From the NCBI RefSeq assembly GCF_007828835.1, contig NZ_VIVL01000002.1:62001-126000 (forward strand): DNA of 64,000 nt. Reading direction: 5' to 3'. Of the stretch, positions 16,969-25,292 are shown one piece after another; within the stretch, counting starts at the first letter, position 1; the number at the start of each line of letters is the position of its first letter. The position numbers and the translations under genes are program-made. This DNA comes from Variovorax beijingensis. Its GTDB lineage: Bacteria > Pseudomonadota > Gammaproteobacteria > Burkholderiales > Burkholderiaceae_C. The notes beneath the pieces are model-generated. The model searched no databases. It was not told the origin of the DNA and worked only from the letters and a program-made list of their open reading frames with translations.

Positions 16969-18303
16969 ATGAGCCTCGTCACGCGCTGCCCCGCCTGTGC
17001 CACCACCTTCAAGGTGGTGCGCGACCAGCTTCGCATTTCGGATGGCTGGGTGCGCTGCGGACGCTGCAGCCACGTGTTCGACGCCACGCTCGACCTGCAC
17101 GAGGCGCCCGATGGCCCGCCGGCCACGAGCGCTGCGCCTCCACCGGCACCGGCACCCGCTGCATCGACCGAGCCGTCCTCCTCCGATGCGATCGAAGACG
17201 CTGATTTCTTCGACGACGAACCCGAGCATCGCGAGCCGCCGGAGGCTGCAGCTGCGCCTTCCGAGGCCGAGCGGGTGCCGGCACCCGACCCCGCGCCTGC
17301 ACCAGCTCCCGCGCCCGCCTTCGCCTTGCCGGCGCACGGCATCGTCGCCGACGAGCTGTGGACCGACTTCGAAGCCAACGAGCCCGAATGGCGGCCGCCG
17401 GCGAGTTCGCTGCCGCCGTTTCCGAACATCGACCTGAATCTGGCGGCTCCGCCTTCGCCGCCGCCCCCGCCCGCACCACCGTTGCCGGCCCTGCGCCTCC
17501 AGGCGCGCGAGATGGCGACAACCGCCAGCGAAGAAGACGAAAAGCACGCGCCCGAACCAGACCGCGACCAGGTGCAGATGCAAAAGGCGCTGCGCCGGGC
17601 CCGCATCAAGTCGGCCAAGATCGCGAGCGCCAAGGCGCGCGACGAGCGCGCCGCCGCAAAGATGTCGGCCTCGATGGTGCGGGAGGCGAGCGAGCCCGAA
17701 CCGGGCCTGCTCCCTTCGCCTTTGCCGGCGGTCCGCGACGATGCGGAAGATTCGGAGCGGCTTCCTTTTTCCGATGGCAGCGAGAACCTGGGCCGTCGCG
17801 CCGCAAGCGTCTGGCAGCGCCCTGGGGCACGGCGCTGGCTCTGGCTGCTGGCCGCGCTCGCCGTCCTGCTTCTGGTTGTGCAGGTCCTGCGCCACGAACG
17901 CGACGGCATCGTCGCGCGCCAGTCGAACCTGCGTCCCGCGTTCGCGGCCCTGTGCCGCGCGACTGGCTGCGAGCTCACCGCGCTGCGGCAGATCGGCGAC
18001 ATCGTGATCGAGGGCGCGGCCTTCGCGCGCGAGAAAACCGGCAACAACGACTACCGGCTCAACTTCACGCTGCGCAATGGCGCGGCCGTTCCGCTGGCCA
18101 TGCCGGCCGTCGAGCTCTCGCTGCTCGACACGCAGGAGCGCGCCGTCGTGCGTCGCGTGTTGATGGCTGCGGACTACGGCGCGCCAGCGGTGCTTGCGGC
18201 GCGCTCCGATCAGGCGGCGTCATTGCCGCTGAGTTTGTCCGCGACCGAAGCGGTCGCGCTGCCCCCCATTGCCGGCTACCGCGTCGAAGCGTTCTATCCT
18301 TAG
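16969..18303 (+). CDS. Zinc-ribbon and DUF3426 membrane protein
   Basis: 444 residues. An N-terminal MJ0042-type zinc ribbon has Cys7, Cys10, Cys30 and Cys33 (TRCPACATTF...VRCGRCSHVF). A long disordered Ala/Pro/Glu region (about 50-285) follows, then one transmembrane segment at about 290-306 (WLWLLAALAVLLLVVQVL). The C-terminal DUF3426 domain (about 320-444, LRPAFAALCRATGCELTALRQIGDIVIEGAAF) has an immunoglobulin-like layout and would be periplasmic. The function is unknown. The gene regularly follows prmA in Burkholderiales, which supports cotranscription here with a 73-base gap. Confidence 0.85.
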   Translation: MSLVTRCPACATTFKVVRDQLRISDGWVRCGRCSHVFDATLDLHEAPDGPPATSAAPPPAPAPAASTEPSSSDAIEDADFFDDEPEHREPPEAAAAPSEAERVPAPDPAPAPAPAPAFALPAHGIVADELWTDFEANEPEWRPPASSLPPFPNIDLNLAAPPSPPPPPAPPLPALRLQAREMATTASEEDEKHAPEPDRDQVQMQKALRRARIKSAKIASAKARDERAAAKMSASMVREASEPEPGLLPSPLPAVRDDAEDSERLPFSDGSENLGRRAASVWQRPGARRWLWLLAALAVLLLVVQVLRHERDGIVARQSNLRPAFAALCRATGCELTALRQIGDIVIEGAAFAREKTGNNDYRLNFTLRNGAAVPLAMPAVELSLLDTQERAVVRRVLMAADYGAPAVLAARSDQAASLPLSLSATEAVALPPIAGYRVEAFYP

Positions 18304-18361
18304 GCTTGGCTCGCGCCCGCCTTCTCATTCCATTCATCCATTTCTACCCAACGGCTCACCC

Positions 18362-19264
18362 ATGGCAGCAGTGATTTGCGGTTCCCTCGCGTTCGACACC
18401 ATCATGACCTTCGAGGGCCGGTTCGCCGACCAGATCCTTCCGGACCAGCTGCACATCCTCAATGTGTCGTTCCTGGTGCCGGGCCTGCGGCGCGACTTCG
18501 GCGGCTGTGCCGGCAACATCGCCTACAGCCTCAATGCGCTGGGCGGTACCGCGCTGCCGATGGCCACCCTGGGCAGCGACGGCGCCGACTACCTGGAGCG
18601 CATGCGCATGCTGGGCATCAGCACCGAGTTCGTGCGCCAGCTCGACGACACCTTCACCGCGCAGGCGATGATCATGAACGACGTCGACAACAACCAGATC
18701 ACCGCGTTCCACCCCGGCGCGATGCAGCAGGCGCACCTCACGAAGATCGCCGCGCGCGAAGACATCCGCGTCGGCATCATCGCACCCGACGGCCGCGAGG
18801 CAATGCTGCAGCACGCGGAGCAGTTCGCCGCAGCCGGCATTCCGTTCGTGTTCGATCCGGGCCAGGGCCTGCCGATGTTCGACGGCGAGGCGCTCAGGCA
18901 CTTCGTCGACCTGGCGAGCTGGGTCGTCGTCAACGACTACGAAGGCAAGATGCTGTCGCAGCGCACCGGCTGGAGCCTGGGCGAGATTTCGAAGCGGGTG
19001 CGCGGCCTGGTCGTGACGCTGGCGGCCGAGGGCTGCGAGGTCTGGATCGACGGCGAACGCGAGCATGTGCCGGGCGTGACGCCGGCGGCGGTGGTCGAGC
19101 CCACCGGTTGCGGCGATGCCTGGCGCGGCGCGCTGCTGTTCGGTCTGGAGAAGGAATGGCCGCTCGCGCAGTGCGCGGCACTGGGTAACCGCATCGGCGC
19201 GCTCAAGATCGCGCAGCGCGGGCCGCAGAACTACCAGATCGACCTGAAGGCGCTGGGCCTCTGA
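18362..19264 (+). CDS. PfkB-family carbohydrate/nucleoside kinase
   Basis: 300 residues from ATG 18362; the upstream in-frame extension overlaps the DUF3426 gene and is unlikely. Ribokinase fold landmarks are the N-terminal GSLAFDTIM, GGCAGNIAYSLNALGG, the dimer-lid segment, and the C-terminal signature EPTGCGDAWRGALLFGL with the catalytic Asp. The usual GAGD is GCGD here. Sequences of this type are annotated as adenosine kinase or ribokinase-like in betaproteobacteria; the substrate cannot be decided by eye. It ends just before a bidirectional terminator. Confidence 0.82.
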   Translation: MAAVICGSLAFDTIMTFEGRFADQILPDQLHILNVSFLVPGLRRDFGGCAGNIAYSLNALGGTALPMATLGSDGADYLERMRMLGISTEFVRQLDDTFTAQAMIMNDVDNNQITAFHPGAMQQAHLTKIAAREDIRVGIIAPDGREAMLQHAEQFAAAGIPFVFDPGQGLPMFDGEALRHFVDLASWVVVNDYEGKMLSQRTGWSLGEISKRVRGLVVTLAAEGCEVWIDGEREHVPGVTPAAVVEPTGCGDAWRGALLFGLEKEWPLAQCAALGNRIGALKIAQRGPQNYQIDLKALGL

Positions 19265-19290
19265 GCCACCCGCTGGCAGGCGCCCATAAA

Positions 19291-19323
19291 AAAAGCCCAG
19301 CACCGTGAGGTGCCGGGCTTTTT
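19291..19323. terminator. Bidirectional terminator between kinase and histone-like genes
   Basis: AAAAGCCC, a mismatched A, GCACC, loop GTGA, GGTGC, mismatched C, GGGCTTTTT. The run of A on the left and T on the right allow it to serve both the plus-strand PfkB gene and the minus-strand histone-like gene. Confidence 0.85.
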
Positions 19324-19346
19324 GCCGTCAAGGCCGCTGAGCAGAC

Positions 19347-19871
19347 TCAGGGCTTGCTGGCCGTCGGAAACGGCCAGGCTGCCTGGGGGTTCAGCGTCGT
19401 TTGCGCAGCAGGAGCAGGCGCTACGGCAGGAGCCTTGGCAGCCTTCTTCGCAGCAGGCTTCTTGGCAGCAGCGGCAGGCTTGGCAGCGGGCTTTTTCGCG
19501 GCTTTCTTGGCCGCGGCCTTTTTGGCAGGAGCCTTCTTGGCGGCGGCCTTCTTCGCAGGGGCCTTCTTGGCAGCGGCCTTCTTTGCCGGAGCCTTCTTCG
19601 CCGCCGCCTTCTTGGCAGGAGCCTTCTTCGCTGCGGCCTTCTTCGCCGGCGCCTTCTTGGCAGCGGCCTTCTTTGCCGGAGCTGCCTTCTTGGCGGCTAC
19701 CTTCTTTGCCGGCGCCTTCTTGGCGGCTACCTTCTTCGCTGCGACCTTCTTGGCCGGAGCCTTCTTCGCAGCTACCTTCTTGGCGGGAGCCTTCTTAGCG
19801 GCCGCGACCTTCTTTGCCGGAGCCTTCTTTGCAGCGGCTTTCTTAGCCGGCGCTTTCTTTGCAGTTGCCAT
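19347..19871 (-). CDS. Histone H1-like Ala/Lys/Pro-rich DNA-binding protein
   Basis: 174 residues, of which most of the first 150 are repeats of the type [10 protein letters not shown] or [10 protein letters not shown], like the C-terminal tail of eukaryotic histone H1 and the AlgP/HctB/BpH1 proteins of bacteria. The C-terminal 30 residues ([28 protein letters not shown]) are non-basic. It probably binds and compacts DNA without sequence specificity. A strong ribosome site CAAGGAG is nine bases before the ATG. The repeated DNA could vary in length by slippage. The opposite strand is open in all frames because of composition, not coding. Confidence 0.88.
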   Translation of the reverse strand: MATAKKAPAKKAAAKKAPAKKVAAAKKAPAKKVAAKKAPAKKVAAKKVAAKKAPAKKVAAKKAAPAKKAAAKKAPAKKAAAKKAPAKKAAAKKAPAKKAAAKKAPAKKAAAKKAPAKKAAAKKAAKKPAAKPAAAAKKPAAKKAAKAPAVAPAPAAQTTLNPQAAWPFPTASKP

Positions 19872-20066
19872 TTCTATTTCTCCTTGATCAAGTTGAAAAA
19901 ATCAACCTATTGAAGCACTCCACGCACGTTGGTAGCGTGAAGCGATCCATGGCGTTGGAATCTGAGCTCCAGCACCATGAACACCTGAGCCCTCGTCCAT
20001 GCCGCGCTCTTCGGCGCGATCGGTGGCAAGGGCAATTCTTGAAATCATTAATTCTTGTCGAAAGAT

Positions 20067-21239
20067 TCAATCCCAGGAGAGCGCACCACCCGACTGGTAT
20101 TCGATCACGCGGGTTTCGAAGAAATTGCGCTCTTTCTTCAGGTCAATCATTTCGCTCATCCAGGGGAACGGGTTTTCCTCGTTCGGGAAGAGCGTTTCGA
20201 GGCCGATCTGCTGCGCACGGCGGTTGGCGATGTAGCGCAGGTAGCCCTTGAACATGGAGGCGTTCATGCCGAGCACACCGCGCGGCATGGTGTCTTCGGC
20301 GTATTTGTACTCGAGCTCGACGGCCTTCAGGAAGAGGGCCTTGATCTCGGCCTTGAACTCGGGGGTCCAGAGGCCGGGGTTCTCGAGCTTGAGCTGGTTG
20401 ATCAGGTCGATGCCGAAATTGCAGTGCATGGACTCGTCGCGCAGGATGTACTGGTACTGCTCGGCGGCGCCGGTCATCTTGTTCTGGCGGCCCAGCGCAA
20501 GGATCTGCGTGAAGCCGACGTAGAAGAAGAGACCTTCCATCAGGCAGGCGAACACGATGAGCGACTTGAGCAGCGTCTGGTCGGTCTCGTGCGTGCCGGT
20601 CTTGAAGTTCGGGTCGCTGATGGCGTCGATGAACGGGATCAGGAACTGGTCCTTCTCGCGGATCGACGGCACTTCGTTGTAGGCGTTGAAGATCTCGCTC
20701 TCGTCCAGGCCGAGCGACTCGACGATGTACTGGTAGGCGTGCGTGTGGATCGCTTCCTCGAAGGCCTGGCGCAGCAGGAACTGGCGGCATTCGGGCGCCG
20801 TGATGTGGCGGTAGGTGCCCAGCACGATGTTGTTGGCGGCCAGCGAGTCGGCGGTCACGAAGAAGCCGAGGTTGCGCTTGACGATGCGGCGCTCGTCTTC
20901 GGTCAGGCCGTTCGGGTCTTTCCAGAGCGCGATGTCGCGCGTCATGTTCACTTCCTGCGGCATCCAGTGGTTGGCGCAGGTGGCGAGGTATTTTTCCCAG
21001 GCCCACTTGTACTTGAACGGCACCAGCTGGTTGACGTCGGTCTGGCCGTTGATGATGCGCTTGTCGGAAGCCTTGACGCGCTGCGCCGCGGCGGGTGCCG
21101 CGGGTTGTGCAATCGGCGAAGTCGGAGCATCCACCGGTCGGCCTGCGGACAGGCCGCTGGTCGATGCGTGGTGTTGCTGCAATCCTTGTTGCATATCCTT
21201 TGATAAGGAGGGCTTGACTTCTTCGTCCCAGGTCAACAT
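20067..21239 (-). CDS. nrdB: Ribonucleotide reductase class Ia, beta subunit (R2)
   Basis: 390 residues from ATG 21239 ([12 protein letters not shown]); a TTG four codons upstream is possible but no ribosome site favours it. The diiron ligands are visible in [21 protein letters not shown] and [16 protein letters not shown]. The family block [28 protein letters not shown] and the C-terminal peptide that docks on R1 ([10 protein letters not shown]) are intact. It supplies the tyrosyl radical for ribonucleotide reduction. It lies 178 bases behind nrdA, separated by a large stem-loop, and is probably in the same operon. Confidence 0.95.
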   Translation of the reverse strand: MLTWDEEVKPSLSKDMQQGLQQHHASTSGLSAGRPVDAPTSPIAQPAAPAAAQRVKASDKRIINGQTDVNQLVPFKYKWAWEKYLATCANHWMPQEVNMTRDIALWKDPNGLTEDERRIVKRNLGFFVTADSLAANNIVLGTYRHITAPECRQFLLRQAFEEAIHTHAYQYIVESLGLDESEIFNAYNEVPSIREKDQFLIPFIDAISDPNFKTGTHETDQTLLKSLIVFACLMEGLFFYVGFTQILALGRQNKMTGAAEQYQYILRDESMHCNFGIDLINQLKLENPGLWTPEFKAEIKALFLKAVELEYKYAEDTMPRGVLGMNASMFKGYLRYIANRRAQQIGLETLFPNEENPFPWMSEMIDLKKERNFFETRVIEYQSGGALSWD

Positions 21240-21334
21240 AGAAAAATCCAATGCTCAATTATCGGAGCAACGATGTGAGTTGCAAAGTGCTCGTTCACGT
21301 CGCGCTCCATTTATGTGGTTGTTATGTTGCTCTC

Positions 21335-21392
21335 ATGCATCGCGCGATGTCAGTCGATGCCGTGATCGACTGAGAGTTCGCGCGTCGTGCAT
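21335..21392 (-). promoter_or_regulatory. Long stem-loop between nrdA and nrdB
   Basis: Three nested paired blocks: ATGCA (21335-21339) with TGCAT (21388-21392), CGCGCGA (21341-21347) with TCGCGCG (21378-21384), and CAGTCGAT (21351-21358) with ATCGACTG (21365-21372), loop GCCGTG. There is no U-tract, so it is not a standard terminator. In an nrdAB transcript it could set the relative output of the two subunits or protect one mRNA segment; this is inference. Confidence 0.55.
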
Positions 21393-21417
21393 GCACCTCT
21401 CTGACGTCACTCGCGCG

Positions 21418-24333
21418 TCATTGGCATGCTTCGCAAGTCGGATCGTCGACGCCGCAGAACGCGATGTCGGTGGCAGGCATCGCGCTCATCTGCGCCTTCG
21501 CTGCGGCAGCCGCCGCTTCGAGTGCACTCATGCCCGAAGGTGCATCGCTGCCCGACGACACCGCGTTGAGGCGGCCCGATTGCACGGTGGATTTCTCGGC
21601 GTGCGTCGCGCTCTGCGTGCGCAGGTAGTAGGTGGTCTTCAGGCCGCGCAGCCATGCGAGCTTGTAGGTGTCGTCGAGCTTCTTGCCCGATGCGCCGGCC
21701 ATGTAGATGTTGAGCGACTGCGCCTGGTCGATCCACTTCTGGCGGCGCGCTGCGGCTTCGACCAGCCAGGTGGTCTCGACTTCGAACGCGGTGGCGTAGA
21801 GCGCCTTCACGTCCTGCGGCACGCGGTCGATCGGGCGCAGCGAACCGTCGAAGTGCTTCAGGTCCATCACCATCACGTCGTCCCACAGGCCCAGGCGCTT
21901 CAGGTCGCGCACCAGGTAGTGGTTGATGACGGTGAACTCGCCCGACAGGTTCGACTTGACCGAGAGGTTGCCGAAGCAGGGCTCGATGGAAGCGTCGACG
22001 CCGATGATGTTCGAGATGGTCGCGGTCGGGGCGATGGCCACGCAGTTGGAATTGCGCATGCCGTCGGCCTTGATCTTCTGGCGCAGGGCCTCCCAGTCGA
22101 GGGTGGCCGAACGGTCGACCTCGACGTAGCCGCCGCGGGCTTTTTCGAGCAGGTCGAGCGTGTCGATCGGAAGGATGCCCTTGTCCCAGAGCGAGCCCTT
22201 GTAGCTCGAGTACTTGCCGCGTTCGCGGGCCAGCTCGGTCGAAGCCCAGTAGGCGTGGTAGCAGATGGCTTCCATCGACTCGTCGGCAAACTGCACGGCT
22301 TCCTGCGAAGCGTAGGGAATGCGCAGTTCGTACAGTGCGTCCTGGAAGCCCATCAGGCCCAGGCCGACCGGGCGATGGCGCAGGTTCGAGTCGCGCGCCT
22401 TCTTCACGGCGTAGTAGTTGATGTCGATCACGTTGTCGAGCATGCGCATTGCCGTCGAGATCGTCTTCTTGAGCTTTTCCTGGTCGACCTTGCCGTCCTT
22501 CAGGTGCTGCAGCAGGTTCACCGAACCCAGGTTGCAGACGGCGGTTTCGGTGTCGCTGGTGTTCAGCGTGATCTCGGTGCACAGGTTCGACGAGTGCACC
22601 ACGCCGGCGTGCTGCTGCGGCGAGCGCACGTTGCAGGCGTCCTTGAACGTGATCCACGGATGGCCGGTCTCGAACAGCATCGTGAGCATCTTGCGCCACA
22701 GGTCCGAGGCCTGGACCGTGCGCGAGGGCTTGATCTCGCCGCGCGCGGCCTTTTCTTCGTAGGCGGTGTAGGCCTGCTCGAAGTCGGCGCCGAACTTGTC
22801 GTGCAGGTCGGGCACGTTGGAGGGCGAGAACAGCGTCCAGGTGCCCTTTTCCATCACGCGGCGCATGAAGAGGTCGGGAATCCAGTTGGCGGTGTTCATG
22901 TCGTGCGTGCGGCGGCGGTCGTCACCGGTGTTCTTGCGCAGTTCCAGGAACTCCTCGATGTCCAGGTGCCAGGTTTCCAGGTACGTGCAGACGGCGCCCT
23001 TGCGCTTGCCGCCCTGGTTCACGGCCACGGCCGTGTCGTTGACCACCTTGAGGAACGGAACCACGCCCTGCGATTCGCCGTTGGTGCCCTTGATGTGGCT
23101 TCCGAGCGCGCGCACGCGGGTCCAGTCGTTGCCCAGGCCGCCCGCGAACTTGGAGAGCAGCGCGTTTTCCTTGATCGACTCGTAGATGCCGTCGAGGTCG
23201 TCGGGCACGGTGGTCAGGTAGCAGCTGGACAGCTGCGAGCGCAGCGTGCCGGCGTTGAACAGGGTGGGCGTGCTCGACATGAAGTCGAAAGACGACAGCA
23301 CCTCGTAGAACTCGATGGCGCGGGCTTCGCGGTCGATCTCGCCGAGCGACAGGCCCATGGCCACGCGCATGAAGAAGGCCTGCGGCAGTTCGATGCGCGA
23401 CTTGCGCACGTGCAGGAAGTAGCGGTCGTACAGGGTCTGCAGGCCCAGGTAGTCGAACTGCAGGTCGCGTTCGGCCTTGAGCGCGGCGCCCAGGCGCGGC
23501 AGGTCGTACTGCAGCAGCTTCTCGTCGAGCAGGTCGTTCTCGACGCCCTTCTTGATGAACTGCGGGAAGTAGTCGGCATAGGCCGTGGCGCGCTCGGCGG
23601 GCATCACTTCGCGGCCGATGATCTCCTTGAAGATCGTGTGCAGCAGCAGGCGGGCGGTCGCGAAGGTGTAGTCGGGGTCTTTTTCGATCAGCGTGCGGGC
23701 CGCCAGGATCGAGGCCTTGTAGACCTCGTCGAGCGGCACGCCGTCGTACAGGTTGCGCATCGTCTCGGCGACGATCGGTGCGGCGGTGATGCTGTCGCCC
23801 AGGTTTTCGCAGGCCGATTCGATCAGGCCCTTGAGCTGGTTCAGGTCGAGCGCGACGCGTTCGCCGTTGTCCAGCACGTGCAGCGTCGGCGTGGCCGGCG
23901 CTTCCTGCTCGACCTGCTTGGAACGCTCCTGCGTGCGGCGCTCGCGGTAGAGCACGTAGGCGCGCGCGATCTCGTGGTGACCGCCGCGCATCAGGCCGAG
24001 TTCGACCTGGTCCTGCACGTCTTCGATGTGGAAGGTGCCGCCGCCCGGCCGCGAACGCACCATCGCGCGGATCACGCCTTGCGTGAGCGCGTCGACGGTT
24101 TCGCGTACGCTGGCCGAAGCCGCGCCCTGGGTGCCGTGCACGGCCAGGAAGGCTTTCATCATCGCGATGGCGATCTTGTTGGGTTCGAAGGGAACCACGG
24201 CGCCGTTGCGGCGGATGATCTGGTAGTGCGCGAGGTTCTGTCCGGCGGGCGAGCCAGCGGTGTCGCGCTGCTGCTGCGTGGGCGTGGAGGGAACGGCACG
24301 CGAGGTCGATGGGGTGTTCAGGGCTGTTTGCAT
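21418..24333 (-). CDS. nrdA: Ribonucleotide reductase class Ia, alpha subunit (R1)
   Basis: 971 residues from ATG 24333, supported by GAGAGGA eight bases upstream. An N-terminal ATP-cone (about 40-130; YQIIRRNGAVVPFEPNKIAIAMMKAF) provides allosteric activity control. The catalytic barrel holds TPTLFNAGT, SCYLTTVPDDLDGIY, NLCTEITLNTSDTETAVCNLGSVNL with the thiyl-radical region, and PTATISNIIG. The C-terminal redox pair is CEACQ. It is longer than E. coli NrdA (761) and matches the betaproteobacterial/Pseudomonas-type NrdA with an extended N-terminus (about 960). Two NrdR boxes lie over its promoter. nrdB follows. Confidence 0.96.
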   Translation of the reverse strand: MQTALNTPSTSRAVPSTPTQQQRDTAGSPAGQNLAHYQIIRRNGAVVPFEPNKIAIAMMKAFLAVHGTQGAASASVRETVDALTQGVIRAMVRSRPGGGTFHIEDVQDQVELGLMRGGHHEIARAYVLYRERRTQERSKQVEQEAPATPTLHVLDNGERVALDLNQLKGLIESACENLGDSITAAPIVAETMRNLYDGVPLDEVYKASILAARTLIEKDPDYTFATARLLLHTIFKEIIGREVMPAERATAYADYFPQFIKKGVENDLLDEKLLQYDLPRLGAALKAERDLQFDYLGLQTLYDRYFLHVRKSRIELPQAFFMRVAMGLSLGEIDREARAIEFYEVLSSFDFMSSTPTLFNAGTLRSQLSSCYLTTVPDDLDGIYESIKENALLSKFAGGLGNDWTRVRALGSHIKGTNGESQGVVPFLKVVNDTAVAVNQGGKRKGAVCTYLETWHLDIEEFLELRKNTGDDRRRTHDMNTANWIPDLFMRRVMEKGTWTLFSPSNVPDLHDKFGADFEQAYTAYEEKAARGEIKPSRTVQASDLWRKMLTMLFETGHPWITFKDACNVRSPQQHAGVVHSSNLCTEITLNTSDTETAVCNLGSVNLLQHLKDGKVDQEKLKKTISTAMRMLDNVIDINYYAVKKARDSNLRHRPVGLGLMGFQDALYELRIPYASQEAVQFADESMEAICYHAYWASTELARERGKYSSYKGSLWDKGILPIDTLDLLEKARGGYVEVDRSATLDWEALRQKIKADGMRNSNCVAIAPTATISNIIGVDASIEPCFGNLSVKSNLSGEFTVINHYLVRDLKRLGLWDDVMVMDLKHFDGSLRPIDRVPQDVKALYATAFEVETTWLVEAAARRQKWIDQAQSLNIYMAGASGKKLDDTYKLAWLRGLKTTYYLRTQSATHAEKSTVQSGRLNAVSSGSDAPSGMSALEAAAAAAKAQMSAMPATDIAFCGVDDPTCEACQ

Positions 24334-24415
24334 TCGCTTCCTCTCGGTTGGCAATTCTTGTTGGATGGCGATGCCTTGGTTAGGCGTCGCGCCGGCGTTG
24401 TTGACCGGACGGAGG

Positions 24416-24463
24416 ACACTATATCTAGGGTCTGAGGGGTGTACAACCCACTAGATGTAGCGT
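24416..24463 (-). promoter_or_regulatory. Tandem NrdR boxes over the nrdA promoter
   Basis: ACACTATATCTAGGGT (24416-24431) matches 14 of 16 positions of the NrdR consensus ACACWATATATWGTGT; CCACTAGATGTAGCGT (24448-24463) matches 12 of 16. They start 32 bases apart, about three helical turns, the spacing known for paired NrdR boxes. The first overlaps the -10 element and the second abuts the -35 of the promoter reading towards nrdA. NrdR would repress nrdA(B) when dATP is high. Confidence 0.8.
24418..24446 (-). promoter_or_regulatory. Sigma-70-type promoter of nrdA
   Basis: On the minus strand TTGTAC (24446-24441), a 17-base spacer, and TATAGT (24423-24418). The untranslated leader to ATG 24333 would be about 80 bases. 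The elements coincide with the NrdR boxes, which strengthens both assignments. Confidence 0.7.
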
Positions 24464-24683
24464 TTTCCAGTGGATACAACCCCTGCCGTTTTTTCTTTCG
24501 GTCCGGCATACGGCCGTCGATGCCGCATGAATACTGGCCTATGTTGTCGCAACCCGCATGGGGCGTGGCTTGCAGGCCGATTTGGGCTTGCAGGGCGCAT
24601 GGTTGCTGAATGCGGCGATTGCAATTTTCTCATTGCTGCGCCGCGGGATCGGCGCATCGCGAGGTGCCGCGCGATTGAAAAAA
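24464..24683. other. Intergenic stretch between nrdA promoter and ampD
   Basis: About 220 bases downstream of ampD and upstream of the NrdR boxes. No protein-like frame or clear U-tract terminator is visible. It includes the A/T-rich segments TTTTTTCTTTC and AAAAAATTAG, unusual for this GC-rich DNA, which may form an upstream activating region for nrdA. Confidence 0.4.
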
Positions 24684-25292
24684 TTAGCGCTGCACCACCT
24701 GCGGAGGAAACATCCGTGGACTCCAGCCGAGGTGCCCGCGCAGCAATTGCCAATCGAAACCGGCGCCGGGGTCCTGTTTTCGGCCCGGCGCGATGTGCTC
24801 GTGGCCGGCGATGTGCGCGATGGCGTAGTGCTGCGCAATGGCGGGGCAGAGGCTGGCCAGCGCCTCGTACTGCGCCTCTTCGAACGGCTGGCCTTCGAGG
24901 CCTTCGAGCTCGATGCCGATGGAGTCGTCGTTGCAGTTCTCGCGCCCGCGCCACGACGACACGCCCGCATGCCAGGCGCGCTCGTCGCAGCTCACGAATT
25001 GCCAGAGTTCGCCGTTGCGCCGCACATAGAAGTGCGAGGAAACCGCAAGGCCGCGGATCGACTGGAAATAGGGGTGCGCATCCCAGTCGAGCTGGTTGGT
25101 GAAGAGCTGCTGCACGGCGTCGCCGCCGTATTCGCCGGGCGGCAGGCTGATGGAGTGCAGCACGATCAGGTCGGTCTGCGCGCCGGCGGGCCGGGGGCCG
25201 AAATTCGGCGAGCGCAGCGCCTTGGCGAAGCGGTACCAGCCGGCTTGCCAGAGCCCGTCGTCGTTGCTCGCCTGTGCTTCAGTCGTCGGCAT
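24684..25292 (-). CDS. ampD: AmpD: 1,6-anhydro-N-acetylmuramyl-L-alanine amidase
   Basis: 202 residues from ATG 25292 (MPTTEAQ); a GTG 15 bases upstream is an alternative. The start lies inside the end of pilR (14-base overlap). Zinc-amidase landmarks are His46 in VLHSISLPPGEYGG, SSHFYVRRNGELWQFVS with RAWHAGVSSW, and HEHIAPGRKQDPGAGFDW, which carries the second His and the Asp ligand. The cytosolic enzyme cleaves anhydromuropeptides during cell-wall recycling and indirectly controls ampC-type beta-lactamase induction. It supplies tripeptide for Mpl (11313-12716). Confidence 0.93.
   Translation of the reverse strand: MPTTEAQASNDDGLWQAGWYRFAKALRSPNFGPRPAGAQTDLIVLHSISLPPGEYGGDAVQQLFTNQLDWDAHPYFQSIRGLAVSSHFYVRRNGELWQFVSCDERAWHAGVSSWRGRENCNDDSIGIELEGLEGQPFEEAQYEALASLCPAIAQHYAIAHIAGHEHIAPGRKQDPGAGFDWQLLRGHLGWSPRMFPPQVVQR

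Noticed and set aside
19380..19871. CRISPR-like periodic repeats
   Set aside because: The repeats are coding PAKKA units without unique spacers of constant length.
19354..19913. Two plus-strand frames over the histone-like gene (Ala/Phe-rich and Leu/Ser-rich)
   Set aside because: They are by-products of the repeated Lys/Ala codons read in reverse; a ribosome site and sensible protein exist only on the minus strand.
20815..24435. A 1206-codon open frame antisense to nrdA and nrdB
   Set aside because: It mirrors a strong, fully recognised nrdA frame; high GC third positions keep the opposite strand open. The translation is rich in Val, Arg, His and Gln with no domain.
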